Source of the DNA: Bryobacterales bacterium
Lineage (GTDB): Bacteria > Acidobacteriota > Terriglobia > Bryobacterales > Bryobacteraceae
Assembly (NCBI GenBank): GCA_003162425.1
Contig: PMOK01000037.1
Location: forward strand, 1-64,000
Direction: 5' to 3'
DNA: 64,000 nt
In this document: positions 35,080 through 43,677 of the stretch, piece after piece
Position numbering within the stretch: the first letter of the stretch is position 1
Layout of the letters: each line of letters opens with the position of its first letter
The notes under the pieces: generated by a model
The model's input: only the letters and a program-made list of their open reading frames with translations
Databases searched by the model: none
Told to the model about the DNA's origin: nothing
Position numbers and translations under genes: made by a program

Positions 35080-36875
35080 TAGAGATCTCCTTGCCAATTA
35101 ATGGTCTCCTGGAATGCACCTTCGTTGCGGTCGGCATGTTGCGCGAACCAGACATCGCTCCAAGCCCCGCCATGCTCCTCGAGCAGAGAGCGCGGACCGG
35201 CCCAGACGCGATGGGTCGCGGCGTCAAGTTTCTTGAGCAATGCATCTAATGTAAGCGAGGCCGCCGCCGAGACGGTTCCCATCAGTTCAACCGGGCCGTA
35301 CGGCTGGAAGTACGCGCCGCACGCGGGTTCGGAGAGATGAGTGGGCGCGGTCTCCGGCCATTTCGTCACCGGGTCACGCATATCGCCTCCAAGAGCAAAT
35401 CCGCACTGGAGGCAGGGCTGCGCCGCAGGCAGATACACGGCGTGCCCGGCGCAAGCATGCGGTTCGGTCCAGGTGAAAAGAAGCGGGCATGTGATCAGGC
35501 CATCGATGTGATCGAGATTGAGCACCCGTTCGGCAGACCAGTCCGCCGTGGCCGACACAATGAGATCCGCGGCGTGATCAACGCCGCTGCCCAAATACCC
35601 GGCGATTGTTCCGACGAAACCATCGATCCGCAAGTGGGGCAGGTTCTCTTGCAGAAATTCGGCGAGAGCCTTGGTTTTCGCTCGACCGACGAACTTCGAG
35701 CCGACCGGGTACCGGCCGATATTGGCCCAGACCAAATTCTGTGGGTCCACAAGCGTCAATCGTCCCACGCCCGCCATCGCCAACTGCTGCGCGAGCGGGG
35801 CGCCGACCGAGCCGCACCCGGCGACAATAACATGCTTACCAGTAAGATCACGCTGCCGGGGATCGTGACCCCTGCCATGAATCCACGCAGCATCTACCCG
35901 ATCAACCTGCCTTGGTTCGACCCGGGCATAGCCCGAAAAGATGTATTGCGTCTGGAGGTCGAGCGGAGCCTTCCCCGGCCGGAATCCGGGCGGCGTTTTG
36001 GGCGTCGACGTGCCGCGAAGACCGATCCGCTTGGGATGGAACGAGTCTACGGCCGCGAAGCAGGGTCCGTTGTCGGTGTCGGCCACGAGAAGAACGGGAA
36101 AAGGCGCCTTCTCCTCACGTGCGAGCGCGCGCAAAACCTGAAGACCTTCCGGCGTACGCCTGGCCAAGCCGTACAACGCCGCGCCGGAACGCGGATACTC
36201 CGCCGGCAACAGCGGCGCTGGCAGCCACAGCAGGCACGCGACATCGCTGCGTTCGTACTCGGATTTGTCGCCATGACGATGCTTTAGCCACCGCGCGATC
36301 TCATCTTCGGTCTCGCCGGCAACGCACCAGTGCTGCCCGCGCCAGAGTCTGACTAGCCGACTGGGCCCGCGACCTTCCAGCAAGCTATAGACCGGCTGGT
36401 CTGAGAGCTTTGGCTGGCGGTTCCAATATGAATGGAACTCCGCCTGAAAATCCGCCTGATTCGTGCCCGACTCCGATTCCTGAACGAGCCGAAAGGCGTC
36501 AGCCATCTCGGATGCCAGAAAATCAGCCACCAGCTCCGGCCGCCTGATCTTCACGTCGTCCAGCAAGCACAGCTTCCCGCTTTCCTCAACATGAGGCCAG
36601 GTGAGGAACTCAGGGCCATCACGAAGAAAGAAACTAGGCCGTGAGAAAGGGAATAATTGATCGACATATAGGTCAAGACTCCGCGGCCGGTTTGAGGGTT
36701 GAATCAACATGGACCAACCGGCGCTGACGCGGCCCTTCGCACCAGCCGCGAAGGCCGCCTCAGGAAGACGAATGGCGCCGTAACTGTTTACGAGGAACAG
36801 GTCGGCATCAAGGAGCGCCTGCTCTCGTAATGCCGCACAGCTTGGCCGACTCTTAGGCGTAGCGTGTGTTTCCAC
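35013..36875 (-). CDS. E2-E1 fusion protein (Cap2-like architecture)
   Basis: 620 residues from a GTG at 36875 that overlaps the end of the metallo-beta-lactamase gene. The E2 domain is at the N-terminus: FPFSRPSFFL, then WPHVEESGKLCLL with Cys103 as active-site candidate and a His in the HPN place. The E1/ThiF domain starts near 345: GCGSVGAPLAQQ (353-364), VDPQNLVWANIGR with ATP-contacting Asp and Arg, and GRAKTKALAEF. The zinc pairs are CLQC (488-491) and CNAC (600-603). HLSEPACGAYF (Cys519) is a candidate E1 catalytic Cys. E2-E1 fusions act in CBASS type II (Cap2), but no CD-NTase gene lies nearby. A middle region of about 180 residues has no known domain. Confidence 0.85.
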   Translation of the reverse strand: METHATPKSRPSCAALREQALLDADLFLVNSYGAIRLPEAAFAAGAKGRVSAGWSMLIQPSNRPRSLDLYVDQLFPFSRPSFFLRDGPEFLTWPHVEESGKLCLLDDVKIRRPELVADFLASEMADAFRLVQESESGTNQADFQAEFHSYWNRQPKLSDQPVYSLLEGRGPSRLVRLWRGQHWCVAGETEDEIARWLKHRHGDKSEYERSDVACLLWLPAPLLPAEYPRSGAALYGLARRTPEGLQVLRALAREEKAPFPVLLVADTDNGPCFAAVDSFHPKRIGLRGTSTPKTPPGFRPGKAPLDLQTQYIFSGYARVEPRQVDRVDAAWIHGRGHDPRQRDLTGKHVIVAGCGSVGAPLAQQLAMAGVGRLTLVDPQNLVWANIGRYPVGSKFVGRAKTKALAEFLQENLPHLRIDGFVGTIAGYLGSGVDHAADLIVSATADWSAERVLNLDHIDGLITCPLLFTWTEPHACAGHAVYLPAAQPCLQCGFALGGDMRDPVTKWPETAPTHLSEPACGAYFQPYGPVELMGTVSAAASLTLDALLKKLDAATHRVWAGPRSLLEEHGGAWSDVWFAQHADRNEGAFQETINWQGDLYCNACGQPRQALVSTSDGQDRS

Positions 36876-38088
36876 CCTTTTGGACGGCCTCATTCCGGGC
36901 GGCGTTCGAGTTGGCGGCATTGACGATGCCGCTCGTGACGACGCTGCGTCGCGGCAAGGCAGCCTTTTGCACCACGCGGGACAGCGAGCCGTCGCCGATG
37001 ACAAACTCAAGCGGAGCGGGATCGGCCTCGGTAGGCAGTTCACCTACACAGAGGAACGCGCCCTTTCCCCTCTTGACGATCAACTCATATTCCTGTTTGG
37101 CGGCGAGGCTGGGCGGATCGCAGTCATCATCCTTGATCGCGCAGCTGCTGGCGATGATCTGGCCTCCCGCCCGGATCTGTGAAAGGGCTGATTTGGCGGC
37201 TTCGCAAACTTTGGCATCATCGCCTTTTTCAGACCGGCTGTCATAGCTCAGCGAGTGCCAGGAGCAGTGATGAGGCGAAAGCAGAATGTCATAGGCCAGC
37301 ACGTCGAGTTCGTTCTGATACTTTTCCCAGAGCTTCTCCCAGATGAGAACCTCGGCATCACCGCCGGTCAGGAAGTTCCTTACCGTCTCGCGGGCGGCCC
37401 CATCGGCCAGTTCCATGTTCAGAATCACGCTGGAGTGGTTCTTGCCCATGGCGTCCGCTTCATCCTCGTCAGCCGCCGGTAGAGGCGCCAACAGGCGGGC
37501 CTTGAACAACGAGTTTTGGGCCCCGTTCACCTTATCGAAGGTTTCATCGACCTTGACCAGAATCGACGTCAGGTCATCGGTCTTTCCGTCTTCATCTTCA
37601 CCCAGAACAAGGATGCGATCGCCGTCGCCGATGCCGGTGAACTTCTGGTCGCGCGCGAACTCGACACGGCGCTTCGCCTCAATATTGAAAGCAAGGGCGT
37701 CGTCGCAGAGCTTGTGGTCCTTGCTCGCGCGGCGAAACACGATCGGAGAAGACCACACCTCTTTGATCACGATCCGCTTCTCGCCGGCCGGTTTCTCGTC
37801 GTCGCCGTAATCCGCCGGGGTGCCAAGGTAGAAATGCTTCTTCAGGCCTCTGAGATGATCCTCGTCCGGGTGGGTCGACAAGAAGACGTCCACATAGGGA
37901 CGACCCTTCTTATCGGTCTTAAGGCAGCGGCGGAGGTCTGCGGCGACATCGCGCGTGCTGTCTTCGGGGTCGTCGGCCGCCGCCCGAATGTTGCAGTCAA
38001 CCAGGATATTGGTGCCGGCGCTATCGCCGAGGGAGATCAGCGTCATATCGCCGTTCCCGACAGGATGAAAAATTATCTTTGTTGCCAC
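36853..38088 (-). CDS. metallo-beta-lactamase-fold protein, second operon
   Basis: 411 residues from a GTG with a strong GGAGGA site about 10 bases upstream. The metal motif is HPDEDH (73-78), followed by GGDAEVLIWEKL and PHHCSWH. This is the HxDxDH form of the ComEC/Rec2 branch, here with the first His kept. About 100 residues at the C-terminus lack the conserved core and end in an Asn-rich segment. It is first in its operon, followed by E2-E1, JAB and membrane genes. The first plus-strand cassette has a distant relative in which the first His is lost. The substrate is unknown. Confidence 0.8.
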   Translation of the reverse strand: MATKIIFHPVGNGDMTLISLGDSAGTNILVDCNIRAAADDPEDSTRDVAADLRRCLKTDKKGRPYVDVFLSTHPDEDHLRGLKKHFYLGTPADYGDDEKPAGEKRIVIKEVWSSPIVFRRASKDHKLCDDALAFNIEAKRRVEFARDQKFTGIGDGDRILVLGEDEDGKTDDLTSILVKVDETFDKVNGAQNSLFKARLLAPLPAADEDEADAMGKNHSSVILNMELADGAARETVRNFLTGGDAEVLIWEKLWEKYQNELDVLAYDILLSPHHCSWHSLSYDSRSEKGDDAKVCEAAKSALSQIRAGGQIIASSCAIKDDDCDPPSLAAKQEYELIVKRGKGAFLCVGELPTEADPAPLEFVIGDGSLSRVVQKAALPRRSVVTSGIVNAANSNAARNEAVQKGGNTRYA

Positions 38089-38150
38089 GTTACTATTTCC
38101 TCCGCTGAGCCAGCCGGAGGCTGGCCGGTTGATTCGATCTCATGCACCTA

Positions 38151-38199
38151 TAGGGTTAACAAAATGAGCTTGAGAAGTCAAGCGATCTGTTTTACCCTA
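38151..38199. promoter_or_regulatory. dyad-rich divergent promoter/operator region between the two operons
   Basis: GCTTGA (38168-38173) and TCAAGC (38178-38183) form a dyad with a 4-base spacer. It lies inside an imperfect outer dyad of TAGGGT (38151-38156) and ACCCTA (38194-38199). A plus-strand promoter fits as TTGAGA (38170-38175), 17 bases, then TACCCT (38193-38198). On the minus strand TTGACT overlaps the same dyad as a -35 candidate. Both gene sets start within about 70 bases. HigA-type repressors bind such sites; a shared control is an inference. Confidence 0.45.
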
Positions 38200-38222
38200 A
38201 AGGTAATGAAAACTGAGGCGGC

Positions 38223-38561
38223 ATGGAGATACGGTTTGGCACTTCGGATTTGGCGAGAATTTGCAATTGCGGGGCGTCGATCGATCGGCGGTGGGGTACG
38301 CTGGTCGGGGCCGCCATCCGGGAGCGGCTTTGCCTGCTCGCCGGCACGCCTACCCTTGAGCTGCTCAGCGAATTTTCCGGTCTGCTGATGGAGCCCCTCA
38401 ACCTGGATAAACAAGGGCATTTCGCAATCGCCGTCGTTTCGGATTGCAGCCTGCTTGTCCGGCCAGACCATGAGCCGATTCCGCTTTTGCGCAACCGCGT
38501 GCTCGACTGTACGAAGGTGAAAAGGCTGGTAATCGAGGAGGTGCAAGGCCATGGGCGCTGA
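38223..38561 (+). CDS. HigB/RelE-type toxin
   Basis: 112 residues, ATG at 38223. The opening MEIRFGTSDLARICN and the segments LNLDKQGHFAIAVVSDCSLLVRPD and DCTKVKRLVIEEVQ (landmarks GHFAIAVVSDCSLLV and KRLVIEEV) match the end of HigB/plasmid-maintenance toxins, which are mRNA interferases of the RelE fold (the usual segment is 'GhysIrvsgnwRLvF'). The central Arg-rich RxRLCLLAG is less typical. The ATG of the antitoxin gene overlaps its 3' end by 11 bases. HigB is toxin-first, which fits the gene order. Confidence 0.65.
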   Translation: MEIRFGTSDLARICNCGASIDRRWGTLVGAAIRERLCLLAGTPTLELLSEFSGLLMEPLNLDKQGHFAIAVVSDCSLLVRPDHEPIPLLRNRVLDCTKVKRLVIEEVQGHGR

Positions 38562-39642
38562 GCTGCCGACCAATTTCTCTCCCGATTACGTTGTTGTGCC
38601 CGGCCAGCATCTTGCGGCGGCCCTGGCGACGAGAGGGATGTCGCAGGCTGAATTGGCGGTGCGGATCGGACGCCCGCAGAAGACGATCAACGAGATTGTA
38701 AAGGGTAAGGCTGCGATCACGCCCGATACAGCGCTTCAACTTGAACGGGCTCTCGGCATTTCCGCCAGGACATGGAATGGCCTTGAGGCTAACTACCAGC
38801 TTCAACTTGCGGAGCAGCGGGACCGCGCCCGACTGGAGGCCTATGCAGACTGGGCAGAGCGGCTGCCGCTCGCTGAATTACGCAAGCGCGGACACATCCC
38901 CCAGACTGATTCCAAAGTCGAGCTCGTCAGGCGGTGCTTAAAGTTCTTTGGAATCGATTCCCCAGAGAGCCTTCCAGCTTCGTCGACCGTCGCTTCGTTC
39001 CGGCAATCGCCGGCATTTGAACCTGACGATCTGGCGATGTGCGCCTGGCTCCGCCTGGGTGAGCTTGAGGCCGAGAGCATGGAGTGCGCGCCGTATGACC
39101 GCGCTCGGTTCCGGTCGCTCCTTGACGGCCTGCGGGCGCTCACCCGAGAAGTGGACCTGCAAAAGGTAAAACGGATGCTGCAAAACGATTGCCGAAAATA
39201 CGGTGTCGCAGTGTGCTTTACAACCGAGCTGCGCCATACGCATGTCAGCGGCGCGGCGCGGTGGATCGCGCCTGATAAGGCGATGATCCAGCTCAGCTGC
39301 CGATACAAATCCGATGACCATTTCTGGTTCACGTTCTTTCATGAGTGTGGGCATATCATACTGCATGGCAAGAAAGAGGGGTTTCTCGAGGGGCGCGGAG
39401 CCAGCACCCGCGAGGAGGAGGAAGCCAACGACTTCGCGGCGAATCATTTAATTCCTCGTCAGGCGCTGCTCAATCTGATGCGAGAAAGACCCTTGTCGGA
39501 AGAGCGACTGGTCGGGTTCGCGGAGCAAGTTGGTGTCGCTCCTGGTATCGTGGTGGGGCAGCTGCAGAAACGAAAACGCTTGGTGCAGGTTACGCCGTTG
39601 AACAAATTGAAGAGGTTTTCATTTGACCTCGCCGCGATCTAG
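38551..39642 (+). CDS. HigA-type antitoxin fused to ImmA/IrrE metallopeptidase
   Basis: 363 residues. Residues 15-75 form an XRE/HigA helix-turn-helix (LAAALATRGMSQAELAVRIGRPQKTINEI). From about residue 210, ImmA/IrrE-type metallopeptidase segments follow: FTFFHECGHIILHG, with the HExxH zinc motif as HECGH (about residues 268-272), and EEEEANDFAANHLIP as the third-ligand helix. Such antitoxins with a peptidase domain could be released from the operator by proteolysis, as ImmR is by ImmA. It overlaps the toxin by 11 bases. It would be the natural reader of the dyad at 38151-38199. Confidence 0.85.
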   Translation: MGAELPTNFSPDYVVVPGQHLAAALATRGMSQAELAVRIGRPQKTINEIVKGKAAITPDTALQLERALGISARTWNGLEANYQLQLAEQRDRARLEAYADWAERLPLAELRKRGHIPQTDSKVELVRRCLKFFGIDSPESLPASSTVASFRQSPAFEPDDLAMCAWLRLGELEAESMECAPYDRARFRSLLDGLRALTREVDLQKVKRMLQNDCRKYGVAVCFTTELRHTHVSGAARWIAPDKAMIQLSCRYKSDDHFWFTFFHECGHIILHGKKEGFLEGRGASTREEEEANDFAANHLIPRQALLNLMRERPLSEERLVGFAEQVGVAPGIVVGQLQKRKRLVQVTPLNKLKRFSFDLAAI

Positions 39643-39896
39643 CCCGCCAGCATGGGCGGCGTGGATTCGTTTCGACGTGATCCGATTCTGGGCGGCTTTC
39701 TTCGGAAGAAGAAGGCGATGCAAGCAGTGGCGGAGCACAAGCCCGTCGCCTAGGCCGCATGAGCTTGTGCTTTATCAAGAAACCAGTTCCTATGACAACT
39801 GCCCACCCAGTTGCCCACCCACAGGCGTATTTTTGGTGCTCAAATCGAATTATTTTACAAAAATATTTCTCCTGTAATCAAGGAGTTAGGGAAAGC

Positions 39897-39948
39897 GGCC
39901 TGCTTCGGGACCAGGAGGTCCGGAGTTCGAATCTCCGCGCCCCGACCA
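39897..39948 (+). other. 3' fragment of tRNA-Pro (attachment-site remnant)
   Basis: The bases CTTCGGGA (anticodon loop with CGG), the variable region, the T arm GGAGTTCGAATCTCC, then GCGCCCCG and ACCA are the 3' part of a proline tRNA. The 5' acceptor CGGGGCG and D arm are absent upstream, so it cannot be a functional tRNA. The integrase fragment begins 17 bases further on. This is the usual layout of an att site left by a tRNA-targeting element. The rest of the gene-free stretch 39643-39964 carries no gene. Confidence 0.6.
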
Positions 39949-39964
39949 ATCTTCTTCTTCTGTT

Positions 39965-40496
39965 TCAATCAATTACTTGAGGTTCGACTGACTCCGTGCC
40001 AGCCTCAAGCTGCAAGGGTGTGCTCAGATTGTGCCCACTGACGCGTTCCATGGCTTTGCGAATTGTTTCCTGTTGGGGGTGGACGTACCGCTTGGTGATG
40101 CTCATGTCGCGATGTCCAGCGAGATATGCCAACGTCCAGGGGTCCATGTGCGGTGCCCACCGGGTTAGGCACGTATGCCGTAGCGTGTATAACGCGAATG
40201 GCTGAATGTCGAAACTTTTTTGACCCGTATTCTTATCGTCCTTGGATTTGCCCTTGCACGCCTTCGCGTGACGTTTCTTCAGAGTGGATTTTTCCATGTG
40301 CCCGCTCTTGGTTGGAGCGGGGAAGATCCATTCACTTTGAGACAGAGTCCTCTGCATATCGAGCACGGATGCCACCCGATTTGACATCGGTATCCGACGT
40401 CTCGCATTCTCGGTCTTACCGAAATGGATTTCGAGCATACCATTGCGAACGTTCTCCCACCTTAGACGAAAGCACTCCTCGGGACGAAGACCATTA
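39965..40496 (-). pseudogene. tyrosine recombinase catalytic domain, 5' end lost
   Basis: The frame encodes the C-terminal catalytic domain: NGLRPEECFRLRW with the first catalytic Arg, KTENARRRIPM, LYTLRHTCLTR with His and Arg, and AGHRDMSITKRYVHP with the nucleophile Tyr. The N-terminal half is missing: the sequence joins an IS3 transposase remnant at about 40496. No start codon of its own is plausible. It stands right next to the tRNA-Pro fragment, as expected for an integrase that used that tRNA as target. It is unlikely to be expressed as an active enzyme. Confidence 0.75.
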
Positions 40497-41407
40497 TGCG
40501 GCATCGAGAACGAGCTGGCGGTTTTCGCGGACGGCGAGCGCAGCACCGTGGTGCACCATGGTGGGAGACATCATTCCGATTCCAGAATGGCGATGATCGT
40601 CGTTGTATCAGGGGAAGAATGTCTGGCAGAAAGCTCGGCTGTCCTGGATACAACCGAAACGATCGGGAAACTCGGGGCGGTATTTCATGGTGCGGAATTG
40701 GCTTTCCGAATACGGATTGTCGTTGGAGTATAGGGCCGGCTGTGGGTCTTGGTCACGCTCAGGTCGGCCAGAAGCAGAGCCACCGGCTTGGATCGCATGG
40801 CCGATCCGCGGTCGGCATGCCGGCCGAGTTGGCCGGGTTGGATGTTCTGCTTTTCGCAGGTTTCTTCGATGAGCTTCTTGGCCAGTTCGGCGCTCTCGCG
40901 AGGAGCCACCATCCAGCCGACGACGTAACGGCTGAAGACATCGAGGATGACGTAGAGATAAAAGTAGGTCCACTTGGCGGGGCCGCGCAGCTTGGTGATG
41001 TCCCAACTCCAAAGCTGATTAGGCGCGGTGGCCAGCAGTTCCGGTTTCTGATACTGCGGATGGACGAGTTGATCGCGGCGCTCACGCGTTGCACCATCTT
41101 CTTCCAAGACACGATACATGGTCCGAGTCGAGCAAAGATACTGACCTTCATCGAGTAACGTGGCATTGATCGCGGCGGGCGAGCAATCCTGGAAGCGTTC
41201 GGAATTCAGCATCGCACGGACGGATTCGCGTTCGTCCATGCTCAACGCCCGAGCTGGAGTTGGCCGAGCGATGGAGACGGGAGGCGAAGCTGGCAGCTTT
41301 GGCCCTAACAGCGGGCGCTGCCGGTAGTAAGAAGCGCGAGCCACTCCGAGAACGTCGCAGGCAGATTCGATGCCGACGGTGGAAGAGAGCTGCAGGACGG
41401 CGTCCAT
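40497..41407 (-). pseudogene. IS3 orfB transposase, disrupted
   Basis: From an ATG at 41407 the product starts MDAVLQLSSTVGIESACDVL and carries the rve-type integrase core: WSWDITKLRG (first Asp), VILDVFSRYVVGWM (second Asp) and, after a frameshift at about 40750, NPYSESQFRTMKYRP (catalytic Glu). A TGA then stands in place of Trp after CQTFFP (40608-40610), and YNDDHRHSGIGMM continues in frame up to LVLDAA at about 40497, where it joins NGLRPEEC of the integrase. Thus a frameshift, a nonsense change and a truncation all inactivate it. The domain order and DDE residues are typical of IS3. Confidence 0.75.
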
Positions 41408-41917
41408 TGTGGCTTCTCCTCCGCATCGACGGTCGAGATCGGACGGCCTAACAGCATGGCCACTTTTTTTTGAATATCAATCACGATCTCGGCTTTGCGC
41501 AGCTCCTCGGTGAGGCGCTGGGTTTCGCGGCGCAAGTGCTGGTTTTCTTCAGCGACGGGATCACGCTTGGACTTGGGGCCACGCTTTTGCGGAGTCAGTG
41601 CCTGGAGAACGCCAGCTTCTCGCTCCCGCCGCCAGGTCGCCAACAGCGAAGAGTACAACCCTTCGCGTCGAAGCAGAATCCCGATCCCGCCGGAGCCTTT
41701 GGCCTGGTCCACCTCGGCCAAGATGCGTTGTTTGTATTCGCCGGTGAAACGGCGGCGCTTGGCCTGAGCCACGACTTTCGGGGTCCGGGTGGGTCTTAGG
41801 ATCGGCGCCGACCTTACCGTCAGTGGCACTCCGGTCGCGCTCGCTTCGCTCGGGCGCCCTACGTCCCACCGACGGCAAAGCCGCTGGGGAAGACACGGGA
41901 ACCATATGGTTATTCAT
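41305..41917 (-). pseudogene. IS3 orfA, frameshifted
   Basis: The N-terminus MNNHMVPVSSPAALPS begins at 41917 in one frame. The rest, KVVAQAKRRRFTGEYKQRILAEVDQAKGSGGIGILLRREGL (landmarks RRRFTGEYKQRILAEVD and GGIGILLRREG), is in another frame from about 41780 on, so an extra base near 41780 breaks the gene. The helix-turn-helix and the leucine-zipper part (EENQHLRRETQRLTEELRK in part) are still legible. Its end overlaps orfB, as is normal for IS3 with programmed frameshifting. Confidence 0.7.
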
Positions 41918-42765
41918 TAAAGAGATTCTTTCTCGCCCTGCTCTGTAATTAGGGTACGAGGAGTGTCTCAACCATGTTGGCACGGAGGGGGAGGCTCGCA
42001 TGGGTTTCCACCAGTGCTTGCGAACCCGGTGTGCGTAGCCAAAAGCTGCCGGCGTATTCGAATCGGGAGGTTGAAATTCGGCGCGGCAGGATTGGCAATG
42101 AGACGTTGCAGGATATTACAACGGTTCATTCGTGCCCGATTTGCTCATTGCGTTTCTGGCGGCCCTCCAGCGTATTTTCCCGGAGTCGCGTGCATACTTT
42201 TCTTGGACTGGCTTGCGGGGAATTTGGCTCGGACAGTCTGACGTTCTACTCATCGTGAAGGTGTTGCATCACCAATTCCGCGGTTGGATGACGAGTGCAA
42301 TGAAAGGCAGCACCTGCGCGGTCTTCCCTCAATAGGGACGGAATCAAACCGCCGCCGCCAGCCTTTTCAGGGCTGGATTCGTGCAAGGCTATCATGAATT
42401 AATAACAAAGGCTGAAAACCGCCTGGATGTCCCGAAAGCGACTCATTTATTGGGACGAGAATGGGACCAGATTCTGGCCGATCAAAATTGCCTCTCCCCA
42501 TTGCTGTCTTATTCCACTCTTGGTATTCAGATCATATCGTGGCGCGCGGTAGTGGCAACATTGCCGGCGACCGGGTCTCTGACGTCGCGTATCCGCCGAG
42601 AAAGGCCGGTGGGCAAGCGGCGGGCTGACTGACAATGCCGATATTTCTCCTCACACTTGCGAAGCGGTACGTTGTTGAAAGACGTACTAATGACGAATCA
42701 CAGTTGAACTCCCTCCGGAAGCTGAGGCAGAACTTGGTCGGCCACGGAGGATATTTGCTACACTG
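41918..42765. other. gene-free decayed stretch
   Basis: No frame gives a protein I can recognise, and none has a good ribosome-binding site. A conspicuous IS-like end or scar could lie near 41940-41990, where TGTCTCAA occurs close to the transposase 5' end. The stretch separates the dead IS3 element from the integrase tail and tRNA-Arg. I read it as leftover mobile DNA. Confidence 0.4.
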
Positions 42766-42948
42766 ATGCAAGGGAAGGGACCGAAGAATGCTCAGACGCA
42801 GCTTCGGGATTCCACTATAGCGATGACGCTAAGAACCTACGTGCAACCGATCTCCGAAGATGTGAAGACCGCTTTAGAGTCCCTGGACACCGATCTTCAG
42901 AACATTCTGCACGATTTTTCACGAGGATCTGAGGGAGTCGTTATTTAA
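42766..42948 (+). pseudogene. C-terminal remnant of a second integrase
   Basis: The 60-codon frame contains QLRDSTIAMTLRTYVQPISEDV, the end of a phage-type tyrosine recombinase (HSTIAMTxxTY with the nucleophile Tyr). The His of the usual 'LGHS' is replaced (LRDS), and nothing upstream encodes the remaining catalytic residues. It lies 23 bases upstream of the intact tRNA-Arg gene, typical of a tRNA-inserted element whose integrase has been eroded. Confidence 0.55.
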
Positions 42949-42971
42949 GTTGTTTTTTTTGTTATTGTTAT

Positions 42972-43049
42972 GCGCCCGTAGCTCAGTCTGGATAGAGCGT
43001 TTGCCTCCGGAGCAAAAGGTCGTAAGTTCGAATCTTACCGGGCGTACCA
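42972..43049 (+). tRNA. tRNA-Arg (anticodon CCG)
   Basis: The 78 bases fold as a full cloverleaf: acceptor GCGCCCG paired with CGGGCGT (one G-T pair at the end), D arm GCTC...GAGC, anticodon arm TTTGC/GCAAA with loop CTCCGGA (anticodon CCG), T arm GTAAG/CTTAC with TTCGAAT, and encoded ACCA end. It reads CGG arginine codons. The integrase scraps on both sides suggest that it served as an attachment target. Confidence 0.92.
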
Positions 43050-43143
43050 ATCTCACCTTTTCGAATCAACATCTTTGCCTCTACCATCAATCTCAATCCT
43101 GCCGCAAACTCCGAAAACGTATCAAAACTGTATCAAAGCCCCG

Positions 43144-43224
43144 TCATGCAAACTCCTCTGTATCAGAATGCGAGCCTGTCTCGCTGGCCTTGCGGTTGAG
43201 CTTGGCTAGCGCCTCGCGTTTCAG
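43144..43224 (-). pseudogene. possible tail of an integrase
   Basis: The minus-strand translation ALKREALAKLNRK followed by ASETGSHSDTEEFA and a stop has a coding look (regular basic helix, typical codon use). It is in frame with the ABC-exporter remnant upstream but separated from it by TAA. It resembles the end of tyrosine recombinases that sit beside tRNA genes. The evidence is thin. Confidence 0.25.
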
Positions 43225-43227
43225 CGC

Positions 43228-43677
43228 TTAGCCGGGTGGCAGAAGCGATGAAGTCTGAATCGCGTCGATGTCGCTGGTCACGCGGCTGAGCAAGTTGCCG
43301 GTCTGCTTTTGATCGTGATAGGACAGCGAAAGCTGCTGGGTACGGTGGTAGAGCATGAGACGAAGATCGTGCATCACCCACGGGCCGATACTGGTGGCGA
43401 CGAACTTCCCGGCGTACGAACAAATGGCGTCGACCACGGCAATCGCCAGCACCATCAGCGCTGCAAACCTCAGAATTGCGAGCTTGTCGTTGCCCACGGT
43501 CGACAGGATGAGGGGATTCAACCAACCGTGAATCGACCGTGATTGCACTACGTTGTCGAGGACGATCTTGAGCGGCCACGGTTGCAGAAGATTCGCTATG
43601 CCCTCGCCAGCCACAGCAAAGAGACCAAGGAGGAGGACCTTGTAGTGCGGCTTGAGAAGATCCGTGATTTTTAGTGA
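43228..43677 (-). pseudogene. ABC exporter, N-terminal fragment
   Basis: The frame gives the first half of an ABC exporter transmembrane domain: LKITDLLKPHYKVLLLGLF, then LLQPWPLKIVLDNV, LAILRFAALMVLAIAVV and MLYHRTQQLSLSYHDQKQTGNLLSRVTSDID (in part), the last segment being the intracellular loop that contacts the nucleotide-binding domain. The protein then stops after about 25 residues and the rest of the permease and the ATPase are missing. No start codon is visible upstream of LKITDLL. It is a broken gene at the edge of the tRNA-Arg region. Confidence 0.65.

Larger units (their letters stand above)
40497..41917 (-). mobile_element. decayed IS3-family insertion sequence
   Basis: The minus strand holds both transposase frames of an IS3-type element (orfA helix-turn-helix protein and orfB DDE integrase). 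Both are frameshifted, orfB has an internal stop and its 3' end is cut off where it meets the integrase fragment near 40496. The 5' end extends to the ATG at 41917, and GAGACACTCC (rc of about 41957-41966) further up might belong to an end. No pair of terminal repeats could be fixed. It is dead. Confidence 0.7.

Noticed and set aside
35337..36287. 316-codon plus-strand ORF inside the E2-E1 region
   Set aside because: It is antisense to a clearly conserved E1 domain and its product is Arg/Gly-rich with no domain.
38223..39642. a CD-NTase or CBASS link for the E2-E1 operon
   Set aside because: No gene with a nucleotidyltransferase GS...DxD motif is present between 24 and 40 kb, so CBASS type II is not supported.
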